From assembly GCA_036023115.1 (NCBI GenBank), contig JAYKKT010000090.1, positions 35,731,001-35,795,000 on the forward strand: a DNA stretch of 64,000 nucleotides. Direction: 5' to 3'. The DNA is from Brasenia schreberi (lineage: Eukaryota > Streptophyta > Magnoliopsida > Nymphaeales > Cabombaceae). Position 1 is the stretch's first letter. Each line of letters opens with the position of its first letter. Both the position numbers and the translations under genes were made by a program. The notes beneath the pieces are model-generated. The model made no database searches, had not been told where the DNA came from, and saw only the letters and a program-made list of their open reading frames with translations. This document shows, piece after piece, positions 49,990-63,545 of the stretch.

Positions 49990-51980
49990 GGTGCTTATGA
50001 AATTATTGCTAGTTTATTTTCGTGATATTATTTATCATTCTAGCATGATTCTTGCTATATATGCTCTTTGTTTTATATTTGTTTCTTTTTTAGACCATTT
50101 AATTGTTATTATTGCCAAACACATAAAAATGAGCTCTAGGATATGTGTGTCCGAGTTGGCAAAAACTAAGAAGTTGAACGGTCTTAACTTCCAAACATAG
50201 AAGAGGAGAATCCCACTGGCTCTAACACTTGAAGGTGTTGAGTATGTATTAAAAGAAATTATGCGTCCGCCACCCCCAAACGTAAGTGAGCAATAAGTAT
50301 AAATGTATAAAATATTTCCAAAAGATAACACGATAGTAAGGACAATCATGTTGACCTACATGAAGGATGACTTAATAAGGGTCTTTGAAGAATACGAGAC
50401 CGCTAAAGAGTTGTTTGACAACAGCTAAGTATGATATAACTGTAAAATTACATGTGCAATTGCTACTACAAAGTATAACTCTTTTAAAATGAAAGAAGGT
50501 GACAATTTGGTAGAACACGTAAACTATATGTTGGTAATGGCTAGAGACTTAGCCGTAGCAAAATCAGTATCCCGAAACTAATGCAGATATCAATAATATT
50601 AAACAGTCTACCCCTTTCATGGAACATGGTCACCACTGCCCTTAGATTAGGGCTTGAGATTAACCTTTCTGAGTTGTCCTTGAAACTAGCAATAGAACAA
50701 TAACACATGGTCAAAAACAAGAAAGAAAAGTTGCAAGTGGTGTAAGATGAGATAGCGTCAAGCTCCAAAACCAACAAGAAGAAAAATAAACCAAACAAGA
50801 AGTTTGACAAGAATAACAAAAAAGGCGGCTAAAATTTTAAGAAATCATAGGAAGCCGCTTTTCAAGTCAATTGTTTCAACTGTGAAAAGATGAGACATTA
50901 CAAAAGGGATTGCCGCAATAAGAAAGGTACAAAAAACAACCCACAGTGCAAATAGTCGGAGAAGAAGGATATAATCTACGTGATTTTAGAGTGCTTGTAT
51001 ATGGACCGCCCGGTGACAGGTTGGTGAATAGACTCAGGAGGTACATGGCATATCTCGAAGACCAAGAAAGGGGCAATGGATATGAAGGAATACAAACGCG
51101 GGAAACATCGAGTCTATATGAGAAATAATACTTTCTCAAATATTTTGGTATTGGGTCCTTCAGAATATTTGTTCAAGGCAAACCAATTGTATTAACTGGT
51201 ATATTAATTATGCTATCTATAAGGCACAATTTGGTCTCGGTCCCTGCCTTGGTAAAGAAAGGTTTTGAGGTTAGGTTTATCCCTAATAAGGTGACTATGG
51301 GAAAGCATGGGAAAATGTTATTCTCTAGAGAATTCGATGTAGAACATGAACTGTTTAAACTTTGTGACAATGAAATTGGTACAACTTCTGCTTATATTGA
51401 GAGTGCCTTTATTGTTGATGTGAATATGTGGTATAAACTCTTAGGGCATATAAGTTTGGAAAAGTTGAGAAAATTATCCAACTTTGACTTATAGCCTGGA
51501 TTTGAGGAAAATACTTTGAATAAGTGTGAAGCTTGTATATAAGAAAAAATGACAAGAAAAGTTTTTCCCAAGGAATCAACAAGGGCAACAACCCTGTTAG
51601 AGGTTATTCACACTGATTTATGTGGGTCTTTCAAAGTAAAGTCACATCGTAGAAAGAGTTATTTTATAACCTTTATCGATGATTACTCTAGATATATGTA
51701 CTTATATCTTTTGGCACATAAATATGAGGCACTTGATGCTTTTAAAGAATATAAGCAAGAAGTAAAAAACCAATTAAGACATTCGATCAAAGTCTTAAGA
51801 TCAGACAGAGGTGGTGAATATACCTCGGTAGAATTTCTAGAATTCTGTAAAGACTTTGGTATTGCAAAGTAAAAAAATAATGTCCCGGATACCTCAACAA
51901 AATGGTGTAGCTAAGAGATACAACAGAACCTTGAGTGAATAAGCCTTTCATTTAACTAAGAAAGGGATGAATTTGAAGTG
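49990..51980 (+). mobile_element. Ty1/Copia fragment (gag to integrase), decayed
   Basis: Plus-strand pieces appear in Copia order. Gag has LALTLEGVEYVL near 50220 and a YETAKELFDN-like piece near 50400. The zinc knuckle is CFNCEKMRHYKRDC at about 50874-50915, with all four ligands. A pre-integrase segment, NMWYKLLGHISLEKLRKL, is at about 51424-51480. The integrase core covers 51549-51872, with HTDLCGSFK, FITFIDDYSRY and SDRGGEYTS showing the first two catalytic Asp residues. Several stops and frameshifts interrupt it. The reverse transcriptase, RNase H and LTRs are missing after about 51980. Different gag and knuckle text from the 1-4.9 kb element indicates another Copia lineage. Confidence 0.85.
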
Positions 51981-52135
51981 ATTAGAGGAGAGACAAGTTT
52001 CGAGGAGCCCAAATGACGAATGCAATGGAGAAATAATAAAAAACACATTCTTTACTTGTGCTTTGGAGGAAGTAATATCACTAAATAAATAATAGCTCAT
52101 CATTTTTAAATTGGGTATTACAATTCCAAGTTGGC

Positions 52136-52197
<62 letters not shown>

Positions 52198-52465
52198 TTG
52201 TGTGATGGGCCATAAAAAATTTCAATTTTATATAAAAAGACTAGATTTAATCTAATGGTTTGCGTGAGGAACTAGTTGGTTTGAGAGCATCCTATCGTCA
52301 ATAAATACAGACTCGGACATATAAATAGCTGGATCACCAGTTAGAAATTTGAAGGAGAAATCAGCATACAAAGGAAATCAACTTGTAATTCTGTCTAATA
52401 ATCCAGGACAAGTACAAGACCATTAAAAAGATCAAGCATATCCTCAGATTAGCCCCTTAATTACG
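51981..52465. other. Intergenic; (AT)n(AG)n and duplicated UGT 3' flank
   Basis: No gene. The stretch about 52330-52465 shares words (aagtacagga, aagatc, cctcaga) with the 3' flank of the intact UGT at about 53030-53120, consistent with one duplicated block. Confidence 0.45.
52137..52198. repeat. Composite microsatellite (AT)n then (AG)n
   Basis: About 34 bases AT dinucleotides followed directly by about 26 bases GA dinucleotides. Confidence 0.95.
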
Positions 52466-52575
52466 TCTCCTGTTTCTTCTCAGGTTTCCACCACACATCC
52501 TCTCCATCCCTCCTAACTCGTCAATTTCCTTCTTCACATTCATTTCTCATCCTTACAGCCGTTTCTTGCAAGGGT
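52466..52575 (-). pseudogene. C-terminal tail fragment of a UGT copy
   Basis: The plus-strand text (tgtttcttctcaggtttcc, cacatcctctccatc, aactcgtcaatttccttctt, cacattcatttctcatcctt) parallels 53128-53232 at the 3' end of the intact UGT with about one change per eight bases. It corresponds to the last ~35 residues and stop region on the minus strand, about 660 bp from the intact gene's end. The remainder of this copy is gone. Confidence 0.8.
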
Positions 52576-53140
52576 TTTATTATGGAGGTTGCAGCCAAGG
52601 TCGGGCAAGATAATCTAAAATGTGGGACAGACACAGAGAGAGTATCTAATATGATTAGCAACTTGCCATCTTTGAAAATTTCGGAGTTGAATGGTTGCGT
52701 TTAAAAGCAAAGATGTAAATGTGAATTAGTATATTATATATCTAGATACATATATTGCTTTTGCTTTTCGACTTAATCATCTACCTTTAGATAGCTAATG
52801 TTTATAAGGATATAGCTAGTATAAAACATGACAAGCATATTAGGAATTTTCCATATATATATATATATATAACCCGTTTTTGCCCCATCTAATTGAGGTG
52901 TTTCCATCCCTAGCTATGCCAGGGCAAAAGCAGAAAAATATCATGAATTAGATAACTTTTCCAAGATGAATTTATCTTTATTTTTTGGGATTCCTCCCAG
53001 AATTTTGCTTATAAAGTAACAAACGGAGTCCACAAGATCCTCAAATCTAATCGTCAAACAAGTACAGGACGAAATTAAAAAATCCAAGTTATCTTATGCC
53101 TCTATTTTCAGATCCCCTTGAATAACATCCCTTGTTTCTT

Positions 53141-54541
53141 CTAAGGTTCCCACAACATCCTCTCCATCTCGCCTACCAACTCATCAATTCCTTCTTCACC
53201 TTCATCTCTCATCCTTTCAGCCATTTCTTTAGCTTTCCTCCTGATTTCTCGACTCTCTTCGCCCTGCACCATCACCTTTTTGATTCCCTCAGCCACCTTC
53301 TCTCTTTTGAACCCTCCGTTTTCCTCCCTTTCGATCTCCACCCCAAGACCCAATTCCCTTGTCACTAGCTTTGCATTCAATGGTTGGTCAACGTCCATAG
53401 GGAGAGCAATCAAGGGCACTCCACAAGCCATCCCTTCGCACGCGGAACCCCAACCACAGTGAGTGAGAAACCCTCCAGTAGAAGGGTGGCTCAGTATTGC
53501 CATTTGTGGCGCCCAACCGTTCACCACAAGCGCTCTATCTGTCACTCTCTCTAAGAAACCCACAGGCAAAACTCTTTCAATGGTCTTTTCTTCTTCTTCT
53601 TCCTGAAGCAGCCTAATCACCCATAAGAAACTCTGATTACTTAGTTCTAATCCAAAAGCAATCTCTGTGATCTCCTCCTTGCACATGAAATACTCACTAC
53701 CAAATGATACAAGCACCACCGAAGAACTCCTCTTTGTTTCCAGCCAATCTGTAAAATAGTTCTGTGATTGGGAAGAAATCTCCTTTTGGTAAGACACAAG
53801 AGTGCCTAGAGGGATGACCTTCCTTCCGGTAAGCTCGTGCGCGTAGTCGATCAGTCCTGGTTCAAGAAACCGAGCCGTCTTGAGAGCTACGGCATGCTCT
53901 TGACTCTTGTTGAACATGGTGGTTCCTTTTAGCTCTTCCATTTCCTTGGAATTCTGCTGCATGGATCGGTCTACCTTTTGCGACTCGTATTCATGGAGCT
54001 TGAGCTTTGAGAGAGGAGAGTTGGCTAGATTGTCGAAGTTGCTTCCTTTAAGTAGTGAAAAGAAGAAAGTGTAGAACGCAGCATTGACGGGGGTGAAGCC
54101 TATGGCGTGGATGCCGAGCTCATAAGCCAAGAACGACGCCCATGGCGGAAGGATATCGTGAATTAGAAAGTCCGGTTTCAGAGTTTGAAATATGGTTGTG
54201 AGTTCCGGCTTGCAGGAATTGAAGGCCTCCTTGAGGAGAGGCATGAGGTGGGAAGGGAGAGAGGAGGTAGATTCGCAGTTAGATGGAAGACCAGGAATCG
54301 ATGGGAGATGGATTTTGACTGTCTGGATCTCACGGTAGGCTTTCTGCTGCAACCTGTTTTTGATGGAATTGAGATTTGTTGGGGTTGAGCAAAAGTGGAC
54401 TCTAAAGCCTCTGTCACACAGTCGTTTGGCCAGCTCCGCATATGGGATTATGTGGCCGAGTGCTATCCATGGCAGCATGAAAACATGACGACCAAAGACT
54501 CTTTCTTCTTCCATGACACAGAAAGGGAGCAGTCCAGTCAC
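53141..54541 (-). CDS. UDP-glycosyltransferase, UGT94/91-like (group A), intronless
   Basis: A single open frame of 466 codons from ATG 54541 covers the usual family-1 length. The second ATG at 54514 (MEEERVFGRH) is the likelier start, because the paralogue at 47.2 kb begins MEGKKTLGAH at the same place. His30 in IALGHIIPY is the catalytic base and the Asp in DFLIHD its probable partner. The C-terminal UDP-sugar (PSPG) box runs from WAPQMAILSHPSTGGF through THCGWGSACEGM to MDVDQP. The last Gln of the box suggests glucose preference. Its HCGWNS motif reads HCGWGS here. Close families add a second sugar to flavonoid, terpenoid or crocetin glycosides in the cytosol; the substrate cannot be read from sequence. 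Two broken relatives flank it (47.2 kb, 52.5 kb). No lesion seen. Confidence 0.92.
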   Translation of the reverse strand: MTGLLPFCVMEEERVFGRHVFMLPWIALGHIIPYAELAKRLCDRGFRVHFCSTPTNLNSIKNRLQQKAYREIQTVKIHLPSIPGLPSNCESTSSLPSHLMPLLKEAFNSCKPELTTIFQTLKPDFLIHDILPPWASFLAYELGIHAIGFTPVNAAFYTFFFSLLKGSNFDNLANSPLSKLKLHEYESQKVDRSMQQNSKEMEELKGTTMFNKSQEHAVALKTARFLEPGLIDYAHELTGRKVIPLGTLVSYQKEISSQSQNYFTDWLETKRSSSVVLVSFGSEYFMCKEEITEIAFGLELSNQSFLWVIRLLQEEEEEKTIERVLPVGFLERVTDRALVVNGWAPQMAILSHPSTGGFLTHCGWGSACEGMACGVPLIALPMDVDQPLNAKLVTRELGLGVEIEREENGGFKREKVAEGIKKVMVQGEESREIRRKAKEMAERMRDEGEEGIDELVGEMERMLWEP

Positions 54542-54547
54542 GGAATT

Positions 54548-54657
54548 GGCTGTTAAAGAAGCGTCTTTGGTTTCTCTATCGGCCGGAAATTGATCAACTA
54601 TATATATTGGCTGTTATAGAAGCGTCCTTGGTCTCTCTATTGGCCGGAAATCGATCA
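54548..54657. repeat. Tandem duplication just upstream of the UGT start
   Basis: ggctgttaaagaagcgtctt through ggccggaaattgatcaact (54548-54598) is repeated with six or so changes at 54608-54658. The unit is about 60 bases and lies in the UGT 5' flank, so it may alter the leader or core promoter. Confidence 0.9.
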
Positions 54658-54662
54658 AGTAC

Positions 54663-54663
<1 letters not shown>

Positions 54664-54692
<29 letters not shown>
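54664..54692. repeat. (AT)n microsatellite in UGT 5' flank
   Basis: AT dinucleotide run of about 28 bases, 120-150 bases before the UGT ATG. Confidence 0.9.
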
Positions 54693-54695
<3 letters not shown>

Positions 54696-54913
54696 AAGAT
54701 TCCTGGTAGCGAGTACTGCTCGCCTGAATATAATACTTCTGATGGTGGGCGAGAGGTTATCCTCTCTCACACGGAAGTGTTTCTTCTGGCTCCACGGACG
54801 ACAATTCCGTCTCTGTCGTGTTCGCATCATTGCATGCGATACGAAAGTTAAACCTGCCACAACATAGAGAATAAGTACCTAATCGTGTGATATTGGCCAC
54901 GAATTCGACCCTC

Positions 54914-55263
<350 letters not shown>

Positions 55264-56223
55264 ACCTTGTTGTTCCAGGAGAAATGTGCTTACTGCTACA
55301 TTTTCTATGTTGATTCGGTTTGAACTATTACTAATTCTTTTAGGTTGATATGGCTTGAACTATGGCACGGAAGTTTCGATCTAGTGTTGGTTTCTCTTAG
55401 TCCTCGAGTTTTCGGCCATGTTTTCAGTTATGATGCAGAGTTATGCTTTACGTGAATTTCACCAAACTGAACTTCGCCTTACCGGAAAAGATTATGAAAG
55501 CCAAATAGTGTTTGCAAGCAATGACTTGCAAAAAATGCAAAACGAAGTTCGTTCATCAATGATTTCCTTGTCTAACACCAAAGATATACTGATGTTAGGT
55601 CGAGAGAGACGAAAAAGCTTCTCTTTGCAAGACCACCAATCTGGAGACTAAAAATCCACCGAACTTTCGTGTAGATTCGTTTTGCTAAAGCATTTGAGAA
55701 CACTAGAAAGACCTCCAGAAATTAGACAAATGCCAGATGTTTCATTCGTTAGACGGTATGGACCATAGCTGCACAGGAGGCTGACCTTTCTAACGATACA
55801 CAGTGTGGCCTTTTACGATACGAACCGAAGGATAACGAGGGCACGAATATGGTCCTAAGAGATCTCTTGTATGGCCAATTTTTTTTTAGTAGGCAGCAAA
55901 AGAATCTGTAGCATATACAGGCATCGAAGAGCAAGATCTTCATGGATTGAAGAGCGTAATTAAGCAAAGAAGGGGCTCCTTTTAGAGTCTCCATATAAAA
56001 CCCCACGTCAAAGCAAGAACATCACAGCAGACGCACAAAGAGATCTACAATGAAGGACGTTCATAAAGCTAGTATAGAACAGTAACACCACCAACCGCCT
56101 CCCTGAAACCACAGCGGCAGCAGGAGGAGGAGGGGGTGGGAACAAAATTGAGTGTATACAACTAAAGATCACACAACATCAAAGCCTAAATTATTATACA
56201 AAAGTATCTAAGATGAGAGTTGC
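55264..56223. other. Intergenic; 3' region of LEA/TMEM205 gene at right end
   Basis: The open frame 55418-55651 (+) resembles no family. The last ~200 bases (56020-56223) are probably the 3' UTR of the minus-strand gene. Nothing else seen. Confidence 0.45.
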
Positions 56224-58514
56224 TCAGCAACTAATTTGTTGCCTCTGAGAGAGGTAGACAAGATGCCAAGTGAGGTCCATGAGAGTCATCATGTTCAAGG
56301 AGGAGGAGTAATTGTTGAGGTTCTTCAACCTCCTATTCATTTTCACCAGCCGCGACTTTAATGCCTCCTGCTCCAAGTCCACAGTGCGTGTTGTGGTGGT
56401 TGCTGTCACCGTAGCGCCGTCTCCGGCAGTGCCAGTAACAGAAGTCACAGTGACCTCTGGCTGCTGATCCATGTCCGATATATCTCTCCCTCTTCCTTCT
56501 TCCTTCTCTAGCTTCAATCTGTCGTACATAACCTGCAACAGTATCCCAAGATGTAAACGCAAAAATCGTATTACTACGCTTAATCATCCCGGTAATTATG
56601 AACACAGAGCACGAACAGGGTTAGCTTGAATCTTTGAACAATCAATAGATCATGGAGAGTTCTCACCTTGGTTGCCCGTGGTTCTAAGTAGATCATATTA
56701 GTCAGCACGAATCCAAGCGAAACAAGCAAATTGTAAGCTTGAAGCTTGTCCGCCCGGCTCGCCGACACCCACGTATGCATGAAGAATTGCGTGAGGAAAC
56801 AGATACCGATCCCGTAAGTCATCGTCCTGAAATAGACGGGATAAATCTTGCTCTGCAGAATCCCAAACTGCTGCCTCGGCAATGCTCTCAACAACACGTA
56901 GCTCGACACGAACGTCACCCAGAAACAAGTCCCAAACACCACAGAGAAAGCCAATGAATGCAACAATGACAAGAGTGAAACCATGGACTCCCTCGAAACG
57001 GCATACATTGCAGCATCATATGCGACGTCCTTGCCTCGCTGAATTATTTCTGTGAGGTTTCTTTTACCATCCTCCATTATATTCTTTGCACGATCCATGG
57101 CTTCCTGCACCTTTTCCTCGGCGACACTATAAGCATCCTGAGTTTTCTCCCTTGCCTGTTGAGCTTTCTCGGAGGTGCGGCTATAGGCCTCCCAAGCCTT
57201 TTCTTTTCCCTCTTGAGCCTTCTCTCCCACCCGGTTATAAGCATCGTCAGCCTCCTTCTTCACCCCTTGAACCTTTTCTTTCGTATGACCATAAGCACGC
57301 TGAGCCTTGCCCTTAAATTCGCCGGCTTTCTCCGATCCTTCGTCCACAATTCTCTTTGCACCACCAATGACAGCATCAAATGTACTATCTCTCGCAGCCT
57401 TTGCTTTGTCACCAATGATCTCCGCCGTCCTTTCGGTGTCTTTTTTCACCTTATTCCCCACGTTTTTACCGCCTTCTTTCCCTTTCTCTATCATCTCTTC
57501 CCCCTCGTTCATCGTTTTCTTGATGCTGTCTTCCGCTGCAGCTTTTGTCTCGGCTGCCTTGCCGGATAGCTTGTCGCGGACCTCTGTGACTTTTTCCTTT
57601 GCCGCGCAGAACATACCGGATATCTTCTCTTTGCAGACACCATAGGCATCGCAGACCTTGGAGTCATGGTGATCAGTTGGCTGTGTTTCTTTACCAGTGG
57701 ACGGTGAGACTCCCTGACCGAGGTTGGGGAGCACTTCTGCTGATTCCCTAAACTTCTCTTTTAATTCCTCTTTCAAACCTTCTGGTTTTCTCCTTTCTGC
57801 TGTGATCGTGTCTTGGGCACCGGCAGATTGATCTATAGCCCATTGAACTGAAGCACCTGCATCCACAACATACATGCCGATATGACAAATAGATAGCGTT
57901 CGCAACCTTAAACTCATTAATCATTTCAGCCCAATGCTTGCAAGAGCTTATATGAATTTCATAACAGCTAGCTTAATCAGATGATCACCTGTCTCCGCTC
58001 ATTGAGCTTATCTTTGGAGATCAAACTCAACCCATTACCCATATCCACATGCAGGAGTTACAAAGTAATACCAAATGATTTCTTCAGTAGTATTTCCATT
58101 TCAAATAGGTGCAGTGTTTTTTTTCAAAATTGGCACGTTAAAGAGTATTTCTTACATAAATGACCGTCAGGCAGGACCTTAATGGAACTCGTGACCTCGT
58201 GTTAAATTGTATGAGCGAGGAAATTTTTGCTACGACGGTCGTATTGAGTTTCAAGCGAGAACGCACACAATACACGAATGGCATTAAATGATTATAAGAA
58301 ATATCGGATAAAAGAAAGTAGACAGCGGGCACTTACCCTTAGAAAGGTCATAGGGAGAGCGAAGGCCTTCCCTCTCATACTCCACCACAATAACTCGGTG
58401 TCCTTCTTTCAGCAACAAGTTTTCTTCGGGTCGTCGGCTCTCCGGCGGAGGAGACCATACACCCGCTGCCGCCATCGACAACACCACCAGCACCAGCCCC
58501 GCCAAGTTGATCAT
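56224..58514 (-). CDS. LEA-like coiled protein fused to TMEM205 (DUF4149) membrane domain
   Basis: Three exons on the minus strand, 58514-58337, 57856-56667 and 56532-56224, join in phases 1 and 0 to give 558 residues. Residues 1-20 (MINLAGLVLVVLSMAAAGVW) are a probable signal peptide or anchor. Residues ~90-340 are highly charged, Lys/Glu/Ala-rich 11-residue-type LEA repeats (for example EKAQEGKEKAWEAYSRTSE, EKVQEAMDRAKNIMEDGK), expected to be disordered in water and helical when dried. From about residue 351 four hydrophobic segments follow (SLLSLLHSLAFSVVFGTCFW; YPVYFRTMTYGIG to FMHTWV; AYNLLVSLGFVLTNMIYLEP), the TMEM205-like domain. Exon 3 adds a charged, Thr-rich tail. The combination matches the plant LEA-domain/TMEM205 family; its biochemical role is unknown. 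It probably sits in an endomembrane with the LEA part on one face. No lesion seen. Confidence 0.92.
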
Positions 58515-58637
58515 CTCTCTCTCTCTCTCTTTGGAGTTTACCGGTCTCGGAAAGAACCAAACAAGGGTACCGCAATTCTCTACGTTGTGGAGGGTGAAGA
58601 CGAAGGAAACTGTGGGGGAATGATGTTCGGAACCGGC

Positions 58638-58705
58638 CACGTAGCATGCTTGTTCTTGCCAATTAACACGTGTCTAAAGAACTGCCACGTTGCTGAGCAC
58701 GTGTC
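58638..58705 (-). promoter_or_regulatory. ACGT-element cluster upstream of LEA/TMEM205 gene
   Basis: Within about 65 bases, 125-190 bases before the start codon, lie ccacgtagc, acacgtgtc, gccacgttg and gcacgtgtc. ACGT cores are bound by bZIP factors; clusters near LEA genes typically mediate ABA response. Function inferred only from motif density and gene type. Confidence 0.5.
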
Positions 58706-58924
58706 TTTGGCTTACACCGCATGTGCCTCCTTAATTTAGTGGATCTTGTACCTGATCCAATTACCTTTTGATCTAAACTACGGTAGACCCACTAATTGGA
58801 TCTTATAATCCAATCACCTAAGTCACATTCCCTTAAGTAGGGTTGATAAATAAAACTGATTAAACAGAAAATTCCATTCTAATGCTAATATCTAGGCCTA
58901 TCTATCACTTAATTCATTATAAAT

Positions 58925-58927
<3 letters not shown>

Positions 58928-58970
<43 letters not shown>
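58928..58970. repeat. (AC)n(AT)n microsatellite
   Basis: A cacacac run passes straight into about 30 bases of AT dinucleotides. Confidence 0.9.
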
Positions 58971-58974
<4 letters not shown>

Positions 58975-59348
58975 CTAGCGAATCCAAACAAATAAGCTTA
59001 ACCATTTAATTTAAAAGATATATAATTAAAATTTGAATTTAAAAATACTTATAATGTATACAAGTGTAATCAATTCAAAATCAACTTTTGTTTTTCATTC
59101 AAATCTTGATTATTTGTCATTTAAATGAGAGTATTGATATATTTTTTAATTTGTTAGTATGTAATGTGCAACAAATCACTCATATACAAACTTTATTCAA
59201 AATTAAATCTAAATTATTTTATTAAAGAAAATAAATAGTTTCAAAAAGTATATATACTTTTTATTTTTTAATGTTAAATAAGACGATTGAAATTGGTTTC
59301 AATAAAGTTTACATCTAAATGGTTTGTATGTTCCAACTTTTATATATA

Positions 59349-59632
59349 TACATATAGATATGCAAGAATGAAGATGTTAAGATGGATAAGTGGTCATACA
59401 AGAAAAGACCATATACATAATGAGGTTATTAGAAACAAATTAGGAGTGACACCAAAAAACGATAAAATGAGAGAATATCGATTAAGATGGTTTAAATATA
59501 TAGAAAGAAGATCCTTTAAGAAAGTATGAAAAACTAGATTTTGAAAGTATTAAAAGAAGTAGAGAATGATCTAACTTGTTACCGACTTCATCTAAGTATG
59601 GGAAAAGGCTTAGTTGTTGTTGTACATATAGA
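59349..59632 (+). mobile_element. RTE-type LINE 3' fragment with 10-bp target-site duplication
   Basis: tacatataga lies at 59349-59358 and 59623-59632. Between them are the last ~264 bases of the [32 protein letters not shown] in one frame (59365-59450), then the decayed rest, ending ggcttagttgttgttg. It is 5' truncated with internal deletions. Confidence 0.88.
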
Positions 59633-60300
59633 CGCCCAAGTAGATCTGCACACACATACGCTTCTCGAACTCTAAGAGCCGATGGATGAGATCCACGGAA
59701 ACAGATTCTTATTTTTATTGGAGAAATACACTAACCCCATGAAAGTCTTCAATATCACCAGCGTCTGTCACTAATTACTACCACTTACCCTAAAAAGTTC
59801 ATAACGGCGGTTCTTTCTTATATTTCTAAACTAAACTCTCTACATTTTCTGTTGGAGAAAATAATTAATCTAACAAGATTCATAAAGATGCCAACTAAAG
59901 AAATCCTGGAACTGCAAAAGGTCTTATATAAAAGAAAAGAAGATTGCACACGCAAAACCAACTTCGTGTTGATGAATGAAAAACAACTAAAAGATCAACA
60001 GTAATTTACAAGAAAATATCCATTAATTATCCATTTTCCTTCATACTCTCCCCAATCACAATTCCAAAATTTCCCAACAAAATAAATACTAAGGATGCTA
60101 ATCACATCGGCCACCCCGGTCTTTTCTGGTAATCGGTTTGTCAGGTCGGGTCCAACCAAACACCAGCATGTTAAGTATTTAACCTAGCCAAAAGAAACAG
60201 CGAAGCAACGGAAGAACAAATTTTCAGTCTAAAGATGATATCAAACACCGTCAGAAATACAACAGCTCTTGAATTCTTTTAAAGCATCTTCTTTTGCTGA
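59633..60300. other. Intergenic; patellin 3' region at right end
   Basis: No gene seen. The patellin 3' UTR probably occupies part of 60100-60300 on the minus strand. Confidence 0.45.
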
Positions 60301-63107
<2,807 letters not shown>

Positions 63108-63417
63108 GCGAATTTAGGGGTTTAAGGCTTGTGGAGAGTAATGACGAATTTACCCTCTGCATTTCACGCGGGATTTCCTTCCTCTTCTGTTGGTGGGCTC
63201 ATAATTTCCTCTACACCGAAAACCGTGTGGGCACCCTCGTCGTATAAGTTAATGACTTAAATACTGGGGGTGTTTGGGTTTTAGTGGAAATAAACGACAT
63301 GCAGATGTGTTCGCGTCGATAAGAAAATTCGAAGCCTTTCTCAAGAAATTTTCTCAGGTTTACGACGCTAAGGCTCGACACGAACACAATGAAGCCTTGA
63401 TCAGACTAACTGATTTT
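63108..63417. other. Patellin upstream region
   Basis: Expected to hold the patellin 5' UTR and promoter on the minus strand. No TATA box could be fixed with confidence, and no other gene is visible. Confidence 0.45.
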
Positions 63418-63545
63418 TTTTTTGTTACAAGAAGAGGTTGAAGCCTTAACACACACCCACACATGCACTCTATCGGAGTCAAATTCTCACCACTAGCAAC
63501 GACACCCACTTGCACGTGACCAGTTTGATTATTAGCTGATGCATG
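63418..63545 (-). mobile_element. tRNA-derived SINE, family A copy 2
   Basis: On the minus strand, ATTTGACTCCG (decayed B box, about 63483-63473) is followed by GAGTGCATGTGTGGGTGTGTG, TTAAGGCTTCAACCTCTTCTTGTAAC and an A-run. This matches the body and tail of the copy at 15010-15150 (GACTCCG, GTGCATGTGTG, GGCTTCA.CCT, TCTTGTAA, A-run). The A box has decayed. Confidence 0.6.

Larger units (their letters stand above)
58515..59348. other. LEA/TMEM205 promoter region and intergenic DNA
   Basis: Directly upstream of the ATG (on the minus strand) are a (GA)n run and a cacgtgg-containing stretch near 58638-58702 (ccacgtagc, acacgtgtc, gccacgttg, gcacgtgtc). These four ACGT-core words in about 65 bases are consistent with an ABA/stress-type promoter, but no TATA box was fixed. 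Beyond 58750 nothing was found apart from (AC)n(AT)n at about 58928-58970. Confidence 0.5.

Noticed and set aside
57086..57645. Plus-strand frames opposite the LEA gene
   Set aside because: Shadow frames of the repetitive LEA coding sequence; no independent signal.
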